64,000 bases of DNA, from assembly GCF_013044135.1 (NCBI RefSeq), contig NZ_JABEPP010000002.1, forward strand, positions 620,001 through 684,000, in the 5' to 3' direction. A program made the translations under genes and the position numbers. Every line of letters begins with the position of its first letter. The stretch's first letter is position 1. Under the pieces are notes generated by a model. That model was not told the origin of the DNA. It did not search any database and saw only the letters and a program-made list of their open reading frames with translations. Of the stretch, positions 54,793 to 64,000 are shown one piece after another. This stretch comes from Enterovirga aerilata. Its GTDB lineage: Bacteria > Pseudomonadota > Alphaproteobacteria > Rhizobiales > Beijerinckiaceae.

Positions 54793-55191
54793 TCACTGGC
54801 GAGTCATCTCCTCGACCTGGAGTCGGCGGCCCCATTTGTCGAAGAAGTGGCCCTCGTTCAGCACGAGGCGGTCCTCGCCGAGGCGCAGTTCGACCTCGCG
54901 CAATCGGATGCGCGCCATCGTGTTGTCGAGCGGGTCGCCGTCGCCGTCCCTTGCCGGGAAGAACGCCGCGCCGTCCCATTTCTGTCCCGAGCCGGCGAAG
55001 AGCGCGACGAGTTCCGCCCAGGACACGTCAGGCCCGATGACATTGAAGAATGTCGACGACACGGGCGTGACCTGCGTCTCGCCGATCTCGACAAGCACTG
55101 TCAGCGCAGTGAACGAGCCGTCCTCGGCGAATTCCTTGCGCAGCCATGTCTCGAATTCGGGAACGGTGCGCTTCTGTCTAGAAGTCGACAA
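54793..55191 (-). CDS. Unknown protein in the formate/selenium block
   Basis: A 132-residue soluble protein, TTG start at 55191 with GGAG seven bases upstream. It reads VPEFETWLRKEFAEDGSFTA, LTVLVEIGETQVTPVSSTFF, NVIGPDVSWAELVALFAGSG and ends HFFDKWGRRLQVEEMT. I do not recognise a family. Its start overlaps the preceding gene by 14 bases, so the two are likely translated together. Position between selC and the lysR gene suggests a link to formate dehydrogenase, but nothing more can be said. Confidence 0.7.
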   Translation of the reverse strand: MSTSRQKRTVPEFETWLRKEFAEDGSFTALTVLVEIGETQVTPVSSTFFNVIGPDVSWAELVALFAGSGQKWDGAAFFPARDGDGDPLDNTMARIRLREVELRLGEDRLVLNEGHFFDKWGRRLQVEEMTRQ

Positions 55192-55594
55192 GCGGCGTCT
55201 CCGGCATCGGGTTCTCGAACAGCACCCAGAAGGAGGAGCCGACCCGCTCGCGGTACCAGGCCTCGAACCGGGCGAGCTCCGCGCCCGGATCAGCTTCCGG
55301 GTCGGGCTCGGGACGGCTCGCGGCGTGCAGAGCCCGGCAGACCGGAGCAAACCGCTCCAGGACCTCGTCCCGCACGCCCTCCGTCTCGCTCCAGCCGAGG
55401 CGGTGGCGGAGATGGCTGAGCCCGTAGACCGCCGCCATGTCCTCGTCGTCGGCCCGGGTGACGCTATCGGTGATCGCGGTGAGCAGGTTCAAGCGCCGGA
55501 AGGCGAAGGCGCGCTCCTCTGCAAGAGCCGCGATACGCCGAGCGAAATCCTCCCGCAAGGCGGCTTCGGCGCCGTTCGCGCCGGTCGCAGCCAT
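55178..55594 (-). CDS. Unknown helical protein following selC
   Basis: A 138-residue helical protein. The ATG at 55594 has GAGGAG seven bases upstream. A TTG start at 55630, overlapping the selB stop, would add 12 residues. It reads EAALREDFARRIAALAEERA, AAVYGLSHLRHRLGW and ends ARFEAWYRERVGSSFWVLFE. No family recognised. It is the first gene after selC, and it and the next unknown gene form a coupled pair. Selenium or formate metabolism is inferred from position only. Confidence 0.7.
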   Translation of the reverse strand: MAATGANGAEAALREDFARRIAALAEERAFAFRRLNLLTAITDSVTRADDEDMAAVYGLSHLRHRLGWSETEGVRDEVLERFAPVCRALHAASRPEPDPEADPGAELARFEAWYRERVGSSFWVLFENPMPETPLVDF

Positions 55595-55626
55595 CCGGAG
55601 CTCCTCGACGAAAGCTGCCGCCCTGT

Positions 55627-57693
55627 TCAAAGCGCCACCGTAGATGTTGGCGAAAGAGAGTGGGAGTCGAACCCACCAGAGACCGGCTCGCGGCCCCTCC
55701 CGGATTTGAAGTCCGGACGCCCCACCGGGGACGCTTCTCTTTCGGGCTCACCGGCCTCCTCCGCCCCTAAGGTGCGGAAGAGGTCGAGCCTGTGCGGATT
55801 GACGCGCCGCAGGTCGCCACGCCTGAGCGTGACGCCGTGGCGGTCGTAGAATTCCAGGATCTGGATCGCAACCTTGCGGCCGTTCTCGACCTGGTCGCGG
55901 AAGGCGGCGGCCGTGAACTCACCCTTCGGCGCCGCGCCTGACAGGCGGGAGATGATGTCCACCATCTCGGCAACGGTCTCGCGCAGGAAGAAGTGGTCAT
56001 GCGCCACCTCGTCGACGCGCCCAAGCCTGCCGGTGAGCTTCAGGAGGCGGCGGATGTCGGGCTCGGGAAGCGCCAGCGTCCCGGCGATGTCGCGCACCCG
56101 CGGCGGGCGAAACCGCTCAGTACCGCCGAGAAGCGCCGAGATCCGCTCCCATCGGCGCTCATCCTCGGGCGACAGGCTGACCGTATGCCCCGGCAGGCGG
56201 GCCCAGGCGCCCTCCAATACAACCGCACCTGAGGCCGCTAGTTGGCTCAATGCTGCGCGAAAGATTGGGGCCGGCAGGCGCGGCTCGACGCTCGTCCGGA
56301 GCCGCTCGATACCCAGGCCCATCAGGTCGGGATTGGCGGCATGGTGGTCCGCAAGGGTGGCCGAGCTCGCCGTCCGCAGCCGGTAGAAGCCGCCTGCCCC
56401 GATGCCGATGGTCGTGCCGGAAAGGGTGAGCGGCACGACTTCGAGTCGGGCGGCGATGGCGCGGAGAGCCTCTTCGCCGAGGAGCCGGTCACGAGCGAAT
56501 GCCGTCAGATCGACATAGCAGGGCGGGAGGTCGAGCAGCGCCTCCAGGCTCTCGCCCGGATCGCGAAGCGCATGAGCGGCGAGCTGGGCCAGCCGCTCCG
56601 GCGTCTGCCGCTTCCGCGAGGGCGGGCGCAGGTCCAGGAAGCGGCCGCCGCCGATCGTGCGCTGCTGGGACGTGTCCCGGAGGACGAAGCGGTCGCCTGC
56701 GGCAGCGGCGATGGGGGTATCAAGGACGATCTGGACAAGCCCTGCCTCGCCGGGCCCCAGCCGGGCCGTCCCGAGCGGGACGACCCGCGCGCCAACCTCG
56801 CAGGCCGCGTGGTGGAGGAAGACCGGGGTCCAGGTGCCGATGGGCTTCGGCTCTCCCGGGAGAAGTCGCAGTTCCGCGTCGATGCGCATCGTCGGCGCGT
56901 GCAGCCCGGGCGCACAGACGACGTCGCCCCGCCGAGCGGACTCCTTCCCGATCCCGTCGCCAGCAAGGTTGAGGGCGCAGCGGTCGCCGGCCCGGCCCCG
57001 CTCCGCCGGCTCGTTCTGCGCGTGGATGGCACGTATGCGAGCCGGTGTCCCGGCCGGGCTGATCACGACGCGGTCACCCACCGCGACCTGGCCGGACATG
57101 ACCGTTCCGGTAACCACCGTCCCGGCGCCGGACAGCGTGAAGCTGCGGTCGACGGCGAGCCGGAACAGGCCGGCATCGTCGCGGGCTGCGTGCGCAGCCG
57201 CCTCCTCGAAGAGCCGCGCGCGGAGCGCGTCCACACCGAGGCCCGTGGCAGAGGACACGGGCAGGATGTCGGCACCGGAGAGCGCGGTCCCGGCGAGCAC
57301 GGCCCGCACGGCCTCTTCGGCTTCGAGCAACTGCAATTCGTCCACGAGGTCGGCCTTCGTAAGGGCGACCAACCCCTTCCGAATGCCGAGAAGGTCCACG
57401 ATAGCGAGATGCTCCAGGGTCTGGGGCATCGGGCCGTCATCGGCCGCGACGACGAGCAGCGCGAAATCGATGCCGCTCGCGCCCGCCAGCATGGTGCGGA
57501 CGAACTTCTCATGGCCCGGCACGTCGACGAAGCCGAGCCGATCGCCGTCCGGGGTCGGCAGGTAGGCGAAGCCGAGATCGATGGAGATGCCGCGCGCCTT
57601 CTCCTCCTTCAGGCGGTCCGTCTCCACCCCGGTGAGGGCGCGCACGAGCGACGTCTTGCCGTGATCGATATGCCCGGCCGTGCCGACGATCAT
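55627..57693 (-). CDS. selB: Selenocysteine-specific elongation factor
   Basis: A SelB GTPase that carries Sec-tRNA to UGA codons. G1 reads [13 protein letters not shown] (residues 5-16), G3 DVPGHE, and G4 TKAD. EF-Tu-like domains 2 and 3 follow, then C-terminal winged-helix domains that bind the SECIS element ([40 protein letters not shown]). Residues 1-650 match normal SelB length. The frame then runs on for 38 codons through the tRNA-Sec gene to a TGA at 55627. Its start overlaps the Sel1 gene stop by four bases. Confidence 0.95.
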   Translation of the reverse strand: MIVGTAGHIDHGKTSLVRALTGVETDRLKEEKARGISIDLGFAYLPTPDGDRLGFVDVPGHEKFVRTMLAGASGIDFALLVVAADDGPMPQTLEHLAIVDLLGIRKGLVALTKADLVDELQLLEAEEAVRAVLAGTALSGADILPVSSATGLGVDALRARLFEEAAAHAARDDAGLFRLAVDRSFTLSGAGTVVTGTVMSGQVAVGDRVVISPAGTPARIRAIHAQNEPAERGRAGDRCALNLAGDGIGKESARRGDVVCAPGLHAPTMRIDAELRLLPGEPKPIGTWTPVFLHHAACEVGARVVPLGTARLGPGEAGLVQIVLDTPIAAAAGDRFVLRDTSQQRTIGGGRFLDLRPPSRKRQTPERLAQLAAHALRDPGESLEALLDLPPCYVDLTAFARDRLLGEEALRAIAARLEVVPLTLSGTTIGIGAGGFYRLRTASSATLADHHAANPDLMGLGIERLRTSVEPRLPAPIFRAALSQLAASGAVVLEGAWARLPGHTVSLSPEDERRWERISALLGGTERFRPPRVRDIAGTLALPEPDIRRLLKLTGRLGRVDEVAHDHFFLRETVAEMVDIISRLSGAAPKGEFTAAAFRDQVENGRKVAIQILEFYDRHGVTLRRGDLRRVNPHRLDLFRTLGAEEAGEPEREASPVGRPDFKSGRGREPVSGGFDSHSLSPTSTVAL
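55648..55743 (-). tRNA. selC: tRNA-Sec (anticodon TCA)
   Basis: A 96-nt selenocysteine tRNA on the minus strand. The acceptor is the diagnostic eight base pairs, GAAAGAGA with TCTCTTTC, followed by G and encoded CCA. The anticodon arm CCGGA-CTTCAAA-TCCGG gives TCA, which reads UGA. A long variable arm and the T arm TGGG-TTCGACT-CCCA complete it. The whole gene lies inside the 3' end of the selB reading frame, on the same strand. Confidence 0.96.
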
Positions 57694-58484
57694 GGCGCCG
57701 GCTCCGGCAGCGGCAGGGAGGCGCGGTGCTCGGCCTCAAGCGCCTCCTCGGGCGAGAGGGCCGCCCGCGCCGCTGCGAAGAACGGGGCGCAGAGCGCGCT
57801 CGCGCCGGCCTGGGCGCGCAGCAGCCATTCGAGCCCGGCCGCCGGGTCGCGCTCGACCCCCGACCCGAGCACAAGCGCCGCGCCGAGCATGGCCTGCCCG
57901 TCCGCGTCGCCCCGCTCCGCGCCCATCCGCCACCAGCGGGCGGCTTCGGCGGAATTGCGCTCCGTTCCGAGCGCGTTGTGGTGGAGCATGCCGATGCGGG
58001 TCATCGACGACGCGATGCCCTGCGCGGCGGCAGCTTCCGCCCAGCGCCGTGCCTCGACGGGATCGGGCTGGATCTCCTCTCCTTCGAGCAGAAGCCAGCT
58101 CAGCATGTCCTGCGCCGGCCCGTCGCCCTGTTCCGCGGCCGACCGGTAGAGGCTCGCCGCTCGTATGGTGTCCTGCTCGACACCGTCGCCCCGGAAATAC
58201 AAAGCCGCGAGGTTCCGCTGTCCGACGGGATCGCCGGCCTCGGCCGCAAGGGTGAGCCAGCGAACGGCAAGTCCGAGGTCCTGGGCGACGCCAAGGCCCT
58301 CGGCAAAGCAGGCGCCGACATTGTTCTGCGCCCGCGGCACGCCCGCATGGGCGAGCGGCCCCCACAGCGCGAGCGCGGCTTCGTAGTTGCCGGCCTGCCC
58401 GACTGCGAGCGCCTCGGCCATGACGGCGTCCGCATCCGCTTCCGGCTTCGGCTCGCGTCGGAGTAGGCGGTCAAAGATGCTCAT
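57690..58484 (-). CDS. Sel1-repeat (tetratricopeptide-like) protein between selA and selB
   Basis: A 264-residue protein built from Sel1-like repeats, for example GNYEAALALWGPLAHAGVPR, AQNNVGACFAEGLGVAQD, GQRNLAALYFRGDGVEQDTI and GQAMLGAALVLGSGVERDPA, ending with a Leu/Pro-rich tail. Such repeats make a scaffold for protein binding. It has no signal peptide. It overlaps both selA and selB by four bases (ATGA each side), so it is tightly built into the selenium operon. It may help SelA-SelB function, or it may be a chance insertion. Confidence 0.85.
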   Translation of the reverse strand: MSIFDRLLRREPKPEADADAVMAEALAVGQAGNYEAALALWGPLAHAGVPRAQNNVGACFAEGLGVAQDLGLAVRWLTLAAEAGDPVGQRNLAALYFRGDGVEQDTIRAASLYRSAAEQGDGPAQDMLSWLLLEGEEIQPDPVEARRWAEAAAAQGIASSMTRIGMLHHNALGTERNSAEAARWWRMGAERGDADGQAMLGAALVLGSGVERDPAAGLEWLLRAQAGASALCAPFFAAARAALSPEEALEAEHRASLPLPEPAP

Positions 58485-59887
58485 CAGGCGCTCCCGCCGA
58501 AGAAGGCGAGATTGGCCAGGAACGGCTTGGGCGCCTCCAGGCAGCGCAGGTCGAGCCAGAACGCTCCGTCCTCGATCCGCCCAATCACCGGCACCGGCAG
58601 CGCACGGAACGATGCCGCTAGCTCTTCGGGGACTCGCCCGGAGCGGGATACGGCTGCCGTGATCCTGAGGCCCGCACTCGGGATCGTCGAAAGCGGCAGC
58701 GCGCCCGAGCCGATCTGGCTCATGCAGTCTCGGACCTCGACCGTGAAGCTCGGGCCGAGTGCGGCCTGAGCCTGCGGAAGCATCGCGTCGGCCATGCTCC
58801 GGATGTCGGCCTGCGACCGCGCGAGGTGCCGGAGGGTGGGAAGATGCTCGGCAAGGCTGTCCGGGTTGCGATAGAGGCGCAGCGTCGCCTCGATCGCGGC
58901 GAGCCGGATCTTGTCCGCCCGCAGCGCGCGCTTCATCGGGTTCTTGTTGATCCGGGCGATCAGCTCGCGCCGCCCGACGATGAAGCCGGCCTGCGGGCCG
59001 CCGAGGAGCTTGTCGCCCGAGAAGGTGACGATATCGGCCCCGTCCCGCACGGCGTCGGCGACGGTCGGCTCGTGGCCCAGGCCGAACCGGGTCAGGTCGA
59101 CGAGGGTGCCTGAGCCGAGATCGTTGACGAGCGGGAGCCCGGTTTCGCGCGCGATTGGCGCGAGTTCGCGCCCGGTGACTTCGGCCGTGAAGCCCTCGAC
59201 CCGGTAGTTGGAGGTGTGGACCTTGAGGATCAGGCCCGTCTCCCCGCCCGCCGCGTCGCGATAATCGCGAGGATGCGTCCGGTTGGTGGTGCCGATCTCG
59301 CGCAACTTCACGCCGGACCGCGCCATGATGTCGGGAAGGCGAAAGGCCCCGCCGATCTCGATCATCTCGCCCCGGGATACGATGACTTCCCGTCCTGCGG
59401 CGAGCGCGCTCAGGACGATCATCAGCGCGCCGGCATTGTTGTTGACGAGCGTCGCGTCCTCGGCGCCGGTCAGCTCGACCAGCAGGTCGCGGACGAGATC
59501 GTCGCGCTCGCCCCGCTTGCCGCTCGCCAGATCGAACTCGAGCGCGACCACCTCGCGCATGGCCTGCGTCGCAGCCTCGATTGCCGCCTCGGCAAGAACA
59601 GCCCGGCCGAGATTGGTGTGCAGCACCGTCCCGGTAAGGTTGTAGATGGTCCGGATCCGTGGGGTCGCGGCGTCCGCCAGTTGGGCCACCATGGCCGCCC
59701 CGAGATCCTCCGCACTGGGCTGGATTCCAGCTCCGCCCCGGATCGCCCGACGAGCCGAATCGACCGAGCGCCGTGCTGCCGTGAGTGCAGCCTGTCGGCC
59801 GAACTGCCCGACCGCGCCGGCGCCGGCGGGCGAGCGAAGCACCTCGTCCACGGATGGAAGCGCCCGCAGGCGTGCCGTCTCGTCCAT
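58484..59887 (-). CDS. selA: L-seryl-tRNA(Sec) selenium transferase
   Basis: A 467-residue PLP enzyme that converts Ser-tRNA-Sec to Sec-tRNA-Sec using selenophosphate. The PLP lysine is Lys293 in VTFSGDKLLGGPQAGFIVG. Other motifs are TNLGRAVLAEAAIEAA, NNNAGALMIVLSALAAGREV, IVSRGEMIEIGGAFRLPDIM and LREIGTTNRTHPRDY. The start at 59887 (MDETARLRALPSVDEVL) follows the fdhE stop by nine bases. No selD gene (selenophosphate synthetase) lies in the window. Confidence 0.96.
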   Translation of the reverse strand: MDETARLRALPSVDEVLRSPAGAGAVGQFGRQAALTAARRSVDSARRAIRGGAGIQPSAEDLGAAMVAQLADAATPRIRTIYNLTGTVLHTNLGRAVLAEAAIEAATQAMREVVALEFDLASGKRGERDDLVRDLLVELTGAEDATLVNNNAGALMIVLSALAAGREVIVSRGEMIEIGGAFRLPDIMARSGVKLREIGTTNRTHPRDYRDAAGGETGLILKVHTSNYRVEGFTAEVTGRELAPIARETGLPLVNDLGSGTLVDLTRFGLGHEPTVADAVRDGADIVTFSGDKLLGGPQAGFIVGRRELIARINKNPMKRALRADKIRLAAIEATLRLYRNPDSLAEHLPTLRHLARSQADIRSMADAMLPQAQAALGPSFTVEVRDCMSQIGSGALPLSTIPSAGLRITAAVSRSGRVPEELAASFRALPVPVIGRIEDGAFWLDLRCLEAPKPFLANLAFFGGSA

Positions 59888-59895
59888 CGCGGCGG

Positions 59896-60813
59896 TCAAT
59901 AGCCCGTGAGGAGCGGGTTCACGCCCGACCGGCGATAGCCGGCCTCCGCAACCAGGAGATCGAGCGCAAGCGAGCCGACATCGTCCGCAACGGGGTCGAG
60001 CGCCGGGTCCTTCACCTCGTGGAAGACCTTCAGATAGCTGCGGCAGGTGTCGCAGGACTCGGCCTTGATCGTGTCCGGACCGCCCTCGATCTCCTGGTAG
60101 GCGATGCCCTCCGTCCCGCCGCAGGCCGTGCAGCGGACGCGGACGTAGTTCCACGACGTGCTGCAGAGCGAGCACGTGCAGTAGCGCGCACCGTGAGCGC
60201 CGTGCCAGCCGACCACGCTGGAGCTGACCGGCGCGCTGCCGCAGACCGGACAGAGGCATTCTTCCAGAGTGGTCAGGGCGCCGACCGGGAGTGCGCCGGC
60301 GACACAGGCCGCGACCACCTGGAGCGCTGCGGCGACCAGGACGTGCTCGGCGACTTCTTCGAAGGGCACCGCGTTGTCGAGGACTGCCTGGGCCATTTGG
60401 GCGCGCTCGACAGGGCCGGTGGCGCTCACGACGGCAAGCGCTGCGCGCGCCGCCTCGGGCATGGTTGCGCTCTCCAGCCGCGCGACGATGCCATCGACCG
60501 TATCGCTCACGGCCGGCTCGCGCGCCAGCCGGCTCCTGTCGAGCGCGGGCATGCGGAACTCGCGCGAGCGGCGAAGCTCGTCGGCCGCGGGCAAGACAGG
60601 AGCGGGCTGGACAGGTTTAACTCGATCCTGGGCGGCCGCGAGATCCGCCAGGAAGGCCAGGTAGGGTTCGAGCTGGTGGCCTGCGGACAGCGCACGTAAC
60701 CGCTCGGCGCGGCGCCGAAACAGGCTTGCCGGATCCGGAAGGCGGACGGGCGGCGGGGTCGAGACCCCGCCGGACATCACCGGACTGGTGGCCGGCCCAT
60801 AGACTTGCGACAT
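59896..60813 (-). CDS. fdhE: Formate dehydrogenase accessory protein FdhE
   Basis: A 305-residue FdhE. The C-terminal half carries the rubredoxin-like Cys motifs CLCPVCGSAPVSS, CTCSLCSTSWNYVRVRCTAC GG and ESCDTCRSYLKVF. The N-terminal half is helical. FdhE is needed for activity of membrane-bound, Tat-exported formate dehydrogenases and binds their catalytic subunit. It lies between fdoI and selA, the order seen in Sinorhizobium meliloti on pSymA (known from the literature). GYRRSGVNPLLTGY at the end is typical. Confidence 0.93.
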   Translation of the reverse strand: MSQVYGPATSPVMSGGVSTPPPVRLPDPASLFRRRAERLRALSAGHQLEPYLAFLADLAAAQDRVKPVQPAPVLPAADELRRSREFRMPALDRSRLAREPAVSDTVDGIVARLESATMPEAARAALAVVSATGPVERAQMAQAVLDNAVPFEEVAEHVLVAAALQVVAACVAGALPVGALTTLEECLCPVCGSAPVSSSVVGWHGAHGARYCTCSLCSTSWNYVRVRCTACGGTEGIAYQEIEGGPDTIKAESCDTCRSYLKVFHEVKDPALDPVADDVGSLALDLLVAEAGYRRSGVNPLLTGY

Positions 60814-60885
60814 TGAAAGACCTCACGAACCACACGGGCCACGTGGGACACCGCTCCACGGGCCGGAGTGCCGGCCCGCCTGACC

Positions 60886-61578
60886 TCATTGTGCGGGCGT
60901 CACGCCCTCTCTGCGCCTCTCGCGACCTGTCACCATGTCGCGCAGCCACTTGCGATGATGCCGCCAGGCCCAGCCGCCCGTGACATAGCCGCGGGTCATC
61001 GCCCGAAGGGTTCCGCGCACCCAGACGGCCGCGTAGGCGTGCAGGATCCAGATCGAGATCATACCGACCGCCAGCAGCGCGTGGGCGAGTATCGCGGCGC
61101 GCTTCTGCGGGATCGTGGTCCACCCGTAGAAATACTGGTCCCAGATCACGAGGCCGGTCAGGAACAGGGCCGGAACGAGCAGCCCGAAGGACCAGAAGAC
61201 GAATTTCTGGCCGGCATTGTAGCGCCCGACCTCCGGCACGTTGCCTTCGTCGCCGCTGAGGATGGCCTTGCCTTCCTTCAGCCAGGCGATGTCGGTCCTG
61301 TCCGGCAGGTTGTAGGGCAGGAACCGGAGGAACATCACGAGCCACGCCAGCATGAGCACCACCCCGACCCAGGGATGGAGCCAGCGCGTGGTCTGGCCGC
61401 CGCCGAAGAGGGCCGTGAGCCAGTACAGGCTGGGGTGGAACAGGGCGAGCCCGGTCAGCGCCAGAAGGACGAAGCTCCCCGCGAGCGTCCAGTGGTTGAG
61501 GCGCGTCAGCGCCGAGTAGCGGCTGACGGTCACCTTCGGCTCCGCCCGCGAGGGGGCCTCCCGGATCGAGGCGCTCAT
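60886..61578 (-). CDS. fdoI: Formate dehydrogenase cytochrome b556 (gamma) subunit
   Basis: A 230-residue membrane subunit with four predicted helices and the heme-b histidines in [36 protein letters not shown] and [20 protein letters not shown]. It takes electrons from FdoH and reduces quinone. The first 20 residues are hydrophilic. The gene overlaps fdoH by four bases. The family is the prokaryotic cytochrome b561-like FDH gamma subunit. Confidence 0.94.
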   Translation of the reverse strand: MSASIREAPSRAEPKVTVSRYSALTRLNHWTLAGSFVLLALTGLALFHPSLYWLTALFGGGQTTRWLHPWVGVVLMLAWLVMFLRFLPYNLPDRTDIAWLKEGKAILSGDEGNVPEVGRYNAGQKFVFWSFGLLVPALFLTGLVIWDQYFYGWTTIPQKRAAILAHALLAVGMISIWILHAYAAVWVRGTLRAMTRGYVTGGWAWRHHRKWLRDMVTGRERRREGVTPAQ

Positions 61579-62534
61579 GCGACCCTCCCGTCAGTCGCCT
61601 TGCCCTCAGCGAAGCGGGCGGCTTCCTCCTCGTCGTGCTCGGTCACCTTGTTGGGGCCGGCCACGAGATGGTGGACGAAGCCCGCCGCCGCCGTGAGCCC
61701 GATCAGGGCAAGGCCGGCATACTTGGTCATCCCCTTCCAGGCCTCCACGAGGGGGCTGATGCGGGGATTGTCCGGTAGGCCCGCATAGAGCGACGGCTTG
61801 TCGTTGTGGTGCAGCACGTACATGACATGCGTGCCGCCGACGCCCGGCGGGTCGTAGAGCCCCGCATTCTTGAAGCCGCGCGACTTCAGGTCGGCGATGC
61901 GCTTGTCGGCGTGCTGCTTCATCTCCTCCTTGGTGCCGAACACGATCGCCTGGGTCGGGCACGCCTTGGCGCAGGCCGGTCCTTGGCCAACGGCCACCCG
62001 GTCCGAGCAGAGCGAGCACTTGTAGGCCTTGTGGTCGACCTTGGAGATGCGCGGGATGTTGAAGGGGCAGCCCTTCACGCAATAGCCGCAGCCGATGCAG
62101 TGGTTGCGATCGAAATCGACGATGCCGTTCGTGTACTGCACGATGGCGCCCGGGGCCGGGCAGGCCTTGAGGCAGCCCGGATCGGCGCAATGCATGCAGC
62201 CGTCCTTGCGGATGAGCCACTCGAGATTGTCAGTCTCGGGATTCACCCACTCGGTGAACCGCATCAATGTCCAAGAAGCTGGCGTGAGATCGTGCGGGTT
62301 CTCGTAGACCCCCGTATTGACCCCAACCTCCTCGCGGAGGTTGTTCCACTCAAGGCATGCCGATTGGCACGCCTTGCAGCCGATGCATTTCGAGACGTCG
62401 ATCAGCTTTGCGACCGGCGTGAGCTGCCGGTCCGGGTGCTGCGGCCCCGACGCGGAGCGCCGCAGCAGGTCCTTGTCGCCGTAGGACGCTGGCGTCGGCG
62501 CGACGGGAGGGTTGGTCGTGATTGCCATGGCCAT
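61575..62534 (-). CDS. fdoH: Formate dehydrogenase iron-sulfur (beta) subunit
   Basis: A 319-residue protein with four [4Fe-4S] clusters: [58 protein letters not shown] and [22 protein letters not shown]-terminal membrane helix ([20 protein letters not shown]) anchors it at the periplasmic face. It connects FdoG to the cytochrome FdoI. The N-terminal 40 residues are longer than in E. coli FdoH. Confidence 0.95.
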   Translation of the reverse strand: MAMAITTNPPVAPTPASYGDKDLLRRSASGPQHPDRQLTPVAKLIDVSKCIGCKACQSACLEWNNLREEVGVNTGVYENPHDLTPASWTLMRFTEWVNPETDNLEWLIRKDGCMHCADPGCLKACPAPGAIVQYTNGIVDFDRNHCIGCGYCVKGCPFNIPRISKVDHKAYKCSLCSDRVAVGQGPACAKACPTQAIVFGTKEEMKQHADKRIADLKSRGFKNAGLYDPPGVGGTHVMYVLHHNDKPSLYAGLPDNPRISPLVEAWKGMTKYAGLALIGLTAAAGFVHHLVAGPNKVTEHDEEEAARFAEGKATDGRVA

Positions 62535-62539
62535 CCTCC

Positions 62540-64000
62540 CTATGCGACCGCCGGCGGCGTGGTGGGTTCGATGTTCACGAGGAACGCCTTGAACTCCGGC
62601 GTCTCGATATTGGCGTCACCCACGAAGGGGGTGAGCGCGTTCGGACCGAACCCCTCCTTCGCGGCTCCGGTGAAGCCCCAGTGGAGGGGAATGCCCACCA
62701 CATGGACGGGCTTGCCGTCGCAGATCAGCGGCCGGATGCGCTTCGTCACCACGGCCTTGGCCTTGATGGAACCGCGTTTCGACCAGACCCGCACCCAGCC
62801 GCCGGGCTGAATGCTTTTCTCCCTTGCGAGCTCCTCCGAGATCTCGACGAAGAATTCGGGCTGTAGAACCGCGTTCACCCAGACGTGCTTCGTCCAGAAG
62901 TGGAAGTGCTCGGTGAGCCGGTAGGACGTCGCCGCGTAGGGGAATTCCGTAGCGTCGCCGAACTGGGTCATGTCGTTCTTGAAGACGCGGGCGACCGGAT
63001 TGCCCCGGATCTTCGGCGCGATCACGTTCGCGATCGGCGCCTCGAACGGCTCGTAGTGCACCGGGAAAGGCCCTTCCCGCATCATGCCCCGGGTGAAGAG
63101 GCGCGAGACGCCCTCCGGGTTCATGATGAAGGGTCCGACCTCCCGCGGCTTCGCGGTCGGGGCGATATCCGGCACGTCGTAGCCAGACCACCGTGTCCCG
63201 TCCCACTCGATGAGCTTGCGGGACGGATCCCAGGCCTTGCCGTCGAGGTCCGCCGACGCCCTGTTGTACAGGATGCGGCGGTTCGCCGGCCAGGAGAAGG
63301 CCCAGTTCGGGTGGGCGCCGGTGTTGTCGCGGTCGGTGTTGTCCCGCCGCGCCATCATGTTGCCCGCCTCCGTGTAGCAACCGGAATAGATCCAGCAGCC
63401 GCAGGCCGTGGTGCCGTCATCGCGCAGGACGCCGAACCCGGCGACCTGCTTGCCTTTTTCCAACACGACCTTTGTCGGGTCGGCCGGATCGTAGACCGTC
63501 TCGAGGACGTAGCCGTTGAGCTCCTTGGCGATCTCGACGGGATGCGGCTCGCCTTGATCCTTGTAGGGCCAGTGCAGGTTGGCGATCGGATCCGGGAAGG
63601 CGCCGCCTTCCTTGGCATAGAGCGCCTTCAGCCGAAGGTGGATCTGCGCCATGATCCAGGTATCGTGCTTCGCCTCGCCCGGCGGGGTCGCGCCCGGCCA
63701 GTGCCACTGCAGCCAGCGGCCGGAATTGACGAGGGCACCCTCGTCCTCCGCGAAGCACGTCGTCGGGAGCTGGATCACCTCCGTCTGGATCGACTTCGGA
63801 TCGACGTCGTTAATCTCGCCGTGCTTCTCCCAGAACCGCGACGTCTCCGTCTCCAGCGGATCCATCGTGATGAGGTACTTCAGCTTGGACAGGCCCCGGA
63901 TCAGCTTCGCCTTGTTCGGCATCGACTGGAGCGGGTTGAAGCCCTGGCAGACATACCCGTTCATCTTGCCTTCGTGCATCAGCTCGAAGGCGCGGAGCAT
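62540..64000 (-). CDS. fdoG: Formate dehydrogenase catalytic (alpha) subunit, C-terminal half only
   Basis: The frame runs off the right window edge. The visible 486 residues are the C-terminal half of a membrane-bound formate dehydrogenase alpha subunit: [47 protein letters not shown]-type region [18 protein letters not shown], and the closing cofactor-binding domain [20 protein letters not shown]. The catalytic residue (normally Sec, UGA) and its SECIS lie outside the window, so the selenoprotein status is inferred from the adjacent selA, selB and selC. The stop is six bases from the fdoH start. Confidence 0.92.
   Translation of the reverse strand: MLRAFELMHEGKMNGYVCQGFNPLQSMPNKAKLIRGLSKLKYLITMDPLETETSRFWEKHGEINDVDPKSIQTEVIQLPTTCFAEDEGALVNSGRWLQWHWPGATPPGEAKHDTWIMAQIHLRLKALYAKEGGAFPDPIANLHWPYKDQGEPHPVEIAKELNGYVLETVYDPADPTKVVLEKGKQVAGFGVLRDDGTTACGCWIYSGCYTEAGNMMARRDNTDRDNTGAHPNWAFSWPANRRILYNRASADLDGKAWDPSRKLIEWDGTRWSGYDVPDIAPTAKPREVGPFIMNPEGVSRLFTRGMMREGPFPVHYEPFEAPIANVIAPKIRGNPVARVFKNDMTQFGDATEFPYAATSYRLTEHFHFWTKHVWVNAVLQPEFFVEISEELAREKSIQPGGWVRVWSKRGSIKAKAVVTKRIRPLICDGKPVHVVGIPLHWGFTGAAKEGFGPNALTPFVGDANIETPEFKAFLVNIEPTTPPAVA

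Noticed and set aside
62540-64000. In-frame UGA/SECIS of the formate dehydrogenase within the window
   Set aside because: The visible part is the C-terminal half. The catalytic residue is about 300 or more codons upstream, beyond base 64000.

Overview
The window comes from a high-GC alphaproteobacterium, most likely in the Hyphomicrobiales (Rhizobiales). Supporting signs are an alphaproteobacterial-type GyrB, a DUF2155 protein, the NDUFA12 subunit of complex I, a class II ribonucleotide reductase NrdJ, an FdsGBAD formate dehydrogenase, and the imperfect palindromic intergenic repeats common in that order. I did not identify the species.

Layout. (1) 1-10.3 kb holds aerobic CO dehydrogenase-type (xanthine oxidase family) genes. 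A 5'-truncated coxM is followed on the + strand by coxD, coxE, a ynfA-like membrane gene, an XdhC/CoxI protein split over two genes, a molybdopterin-binding protein and a MocA-type cytidylyltransferase. coxS and coxL converge from the right. The CoxL signature is AYRGAGR (form II), so CO may not be the true substrate. A hemolysin III-like gene and a BrnT/BrnA toxin-antitoxin pair with a frameshifted toxin lie between the two arms. (2) 10.5-14.2 kb holds msrB, purU and three exported proteins. (3) 14.19-24.0 kb is a 9.8-kb integrative element in the 3' end of a tRNA-Leu(CAG) gene. It carries a tyrosine integrase, a serine recombinase, an HUH-like replication protein, a ribbon-helix-helix regulator, small unknown genes and one large phage tape-measure/lysozyme gene, with no capsid, portal or terminase. 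(4) 24.1-39.3 kb is core chromosome: gyrB, a CzcB/CzcA metal efflux unit with small secreted Cys/His-rich companions, DUF2155, cupin, NDUFA12 and nrdJ. (5) 39.3-43.6 kb is a decayed catabolic cluster: broken AMP-ligase, RidA without a start codon, a LivH stub, UbiD decarboxylase and a Bug-type binding protein. (6) 43.9-48.5 kb is a second island. A tRNA-Glu 3' fragment, a tyrosine recombinase and an 840-residue nuclease-ATPase fusion make it a good candidate for a defence gene. (7) 48.6-64.0 kb is a formate oxidation and selenium block, all on the minus strand: fdoG(partial)-fdoH-fdoI-fdhE-selA-sel1-selB-selC-two unknown genes-lysR-fdsG-fdsB-fdsA-fdsD.

How it fits together. The last block pairs a membrane-bound, presumably selenocysteine-containing formate dehydrogenase (with the SelA, SelB and tRNA-Sec needed to make it) with a soluble NAD-linked Cys-type enzyme. 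Formate released by PurU, or made in C1 metabolism, could feed either. The cox accessory genes supply CTP-derived molybdenum cofactor and maturation factors for the CoxSML hydroxylase. The most unusual items are the tape-measure-bearing tRNA-Leu element, the nuclease-ATPase island gene, and a selB reading frame that runs straight through selC.
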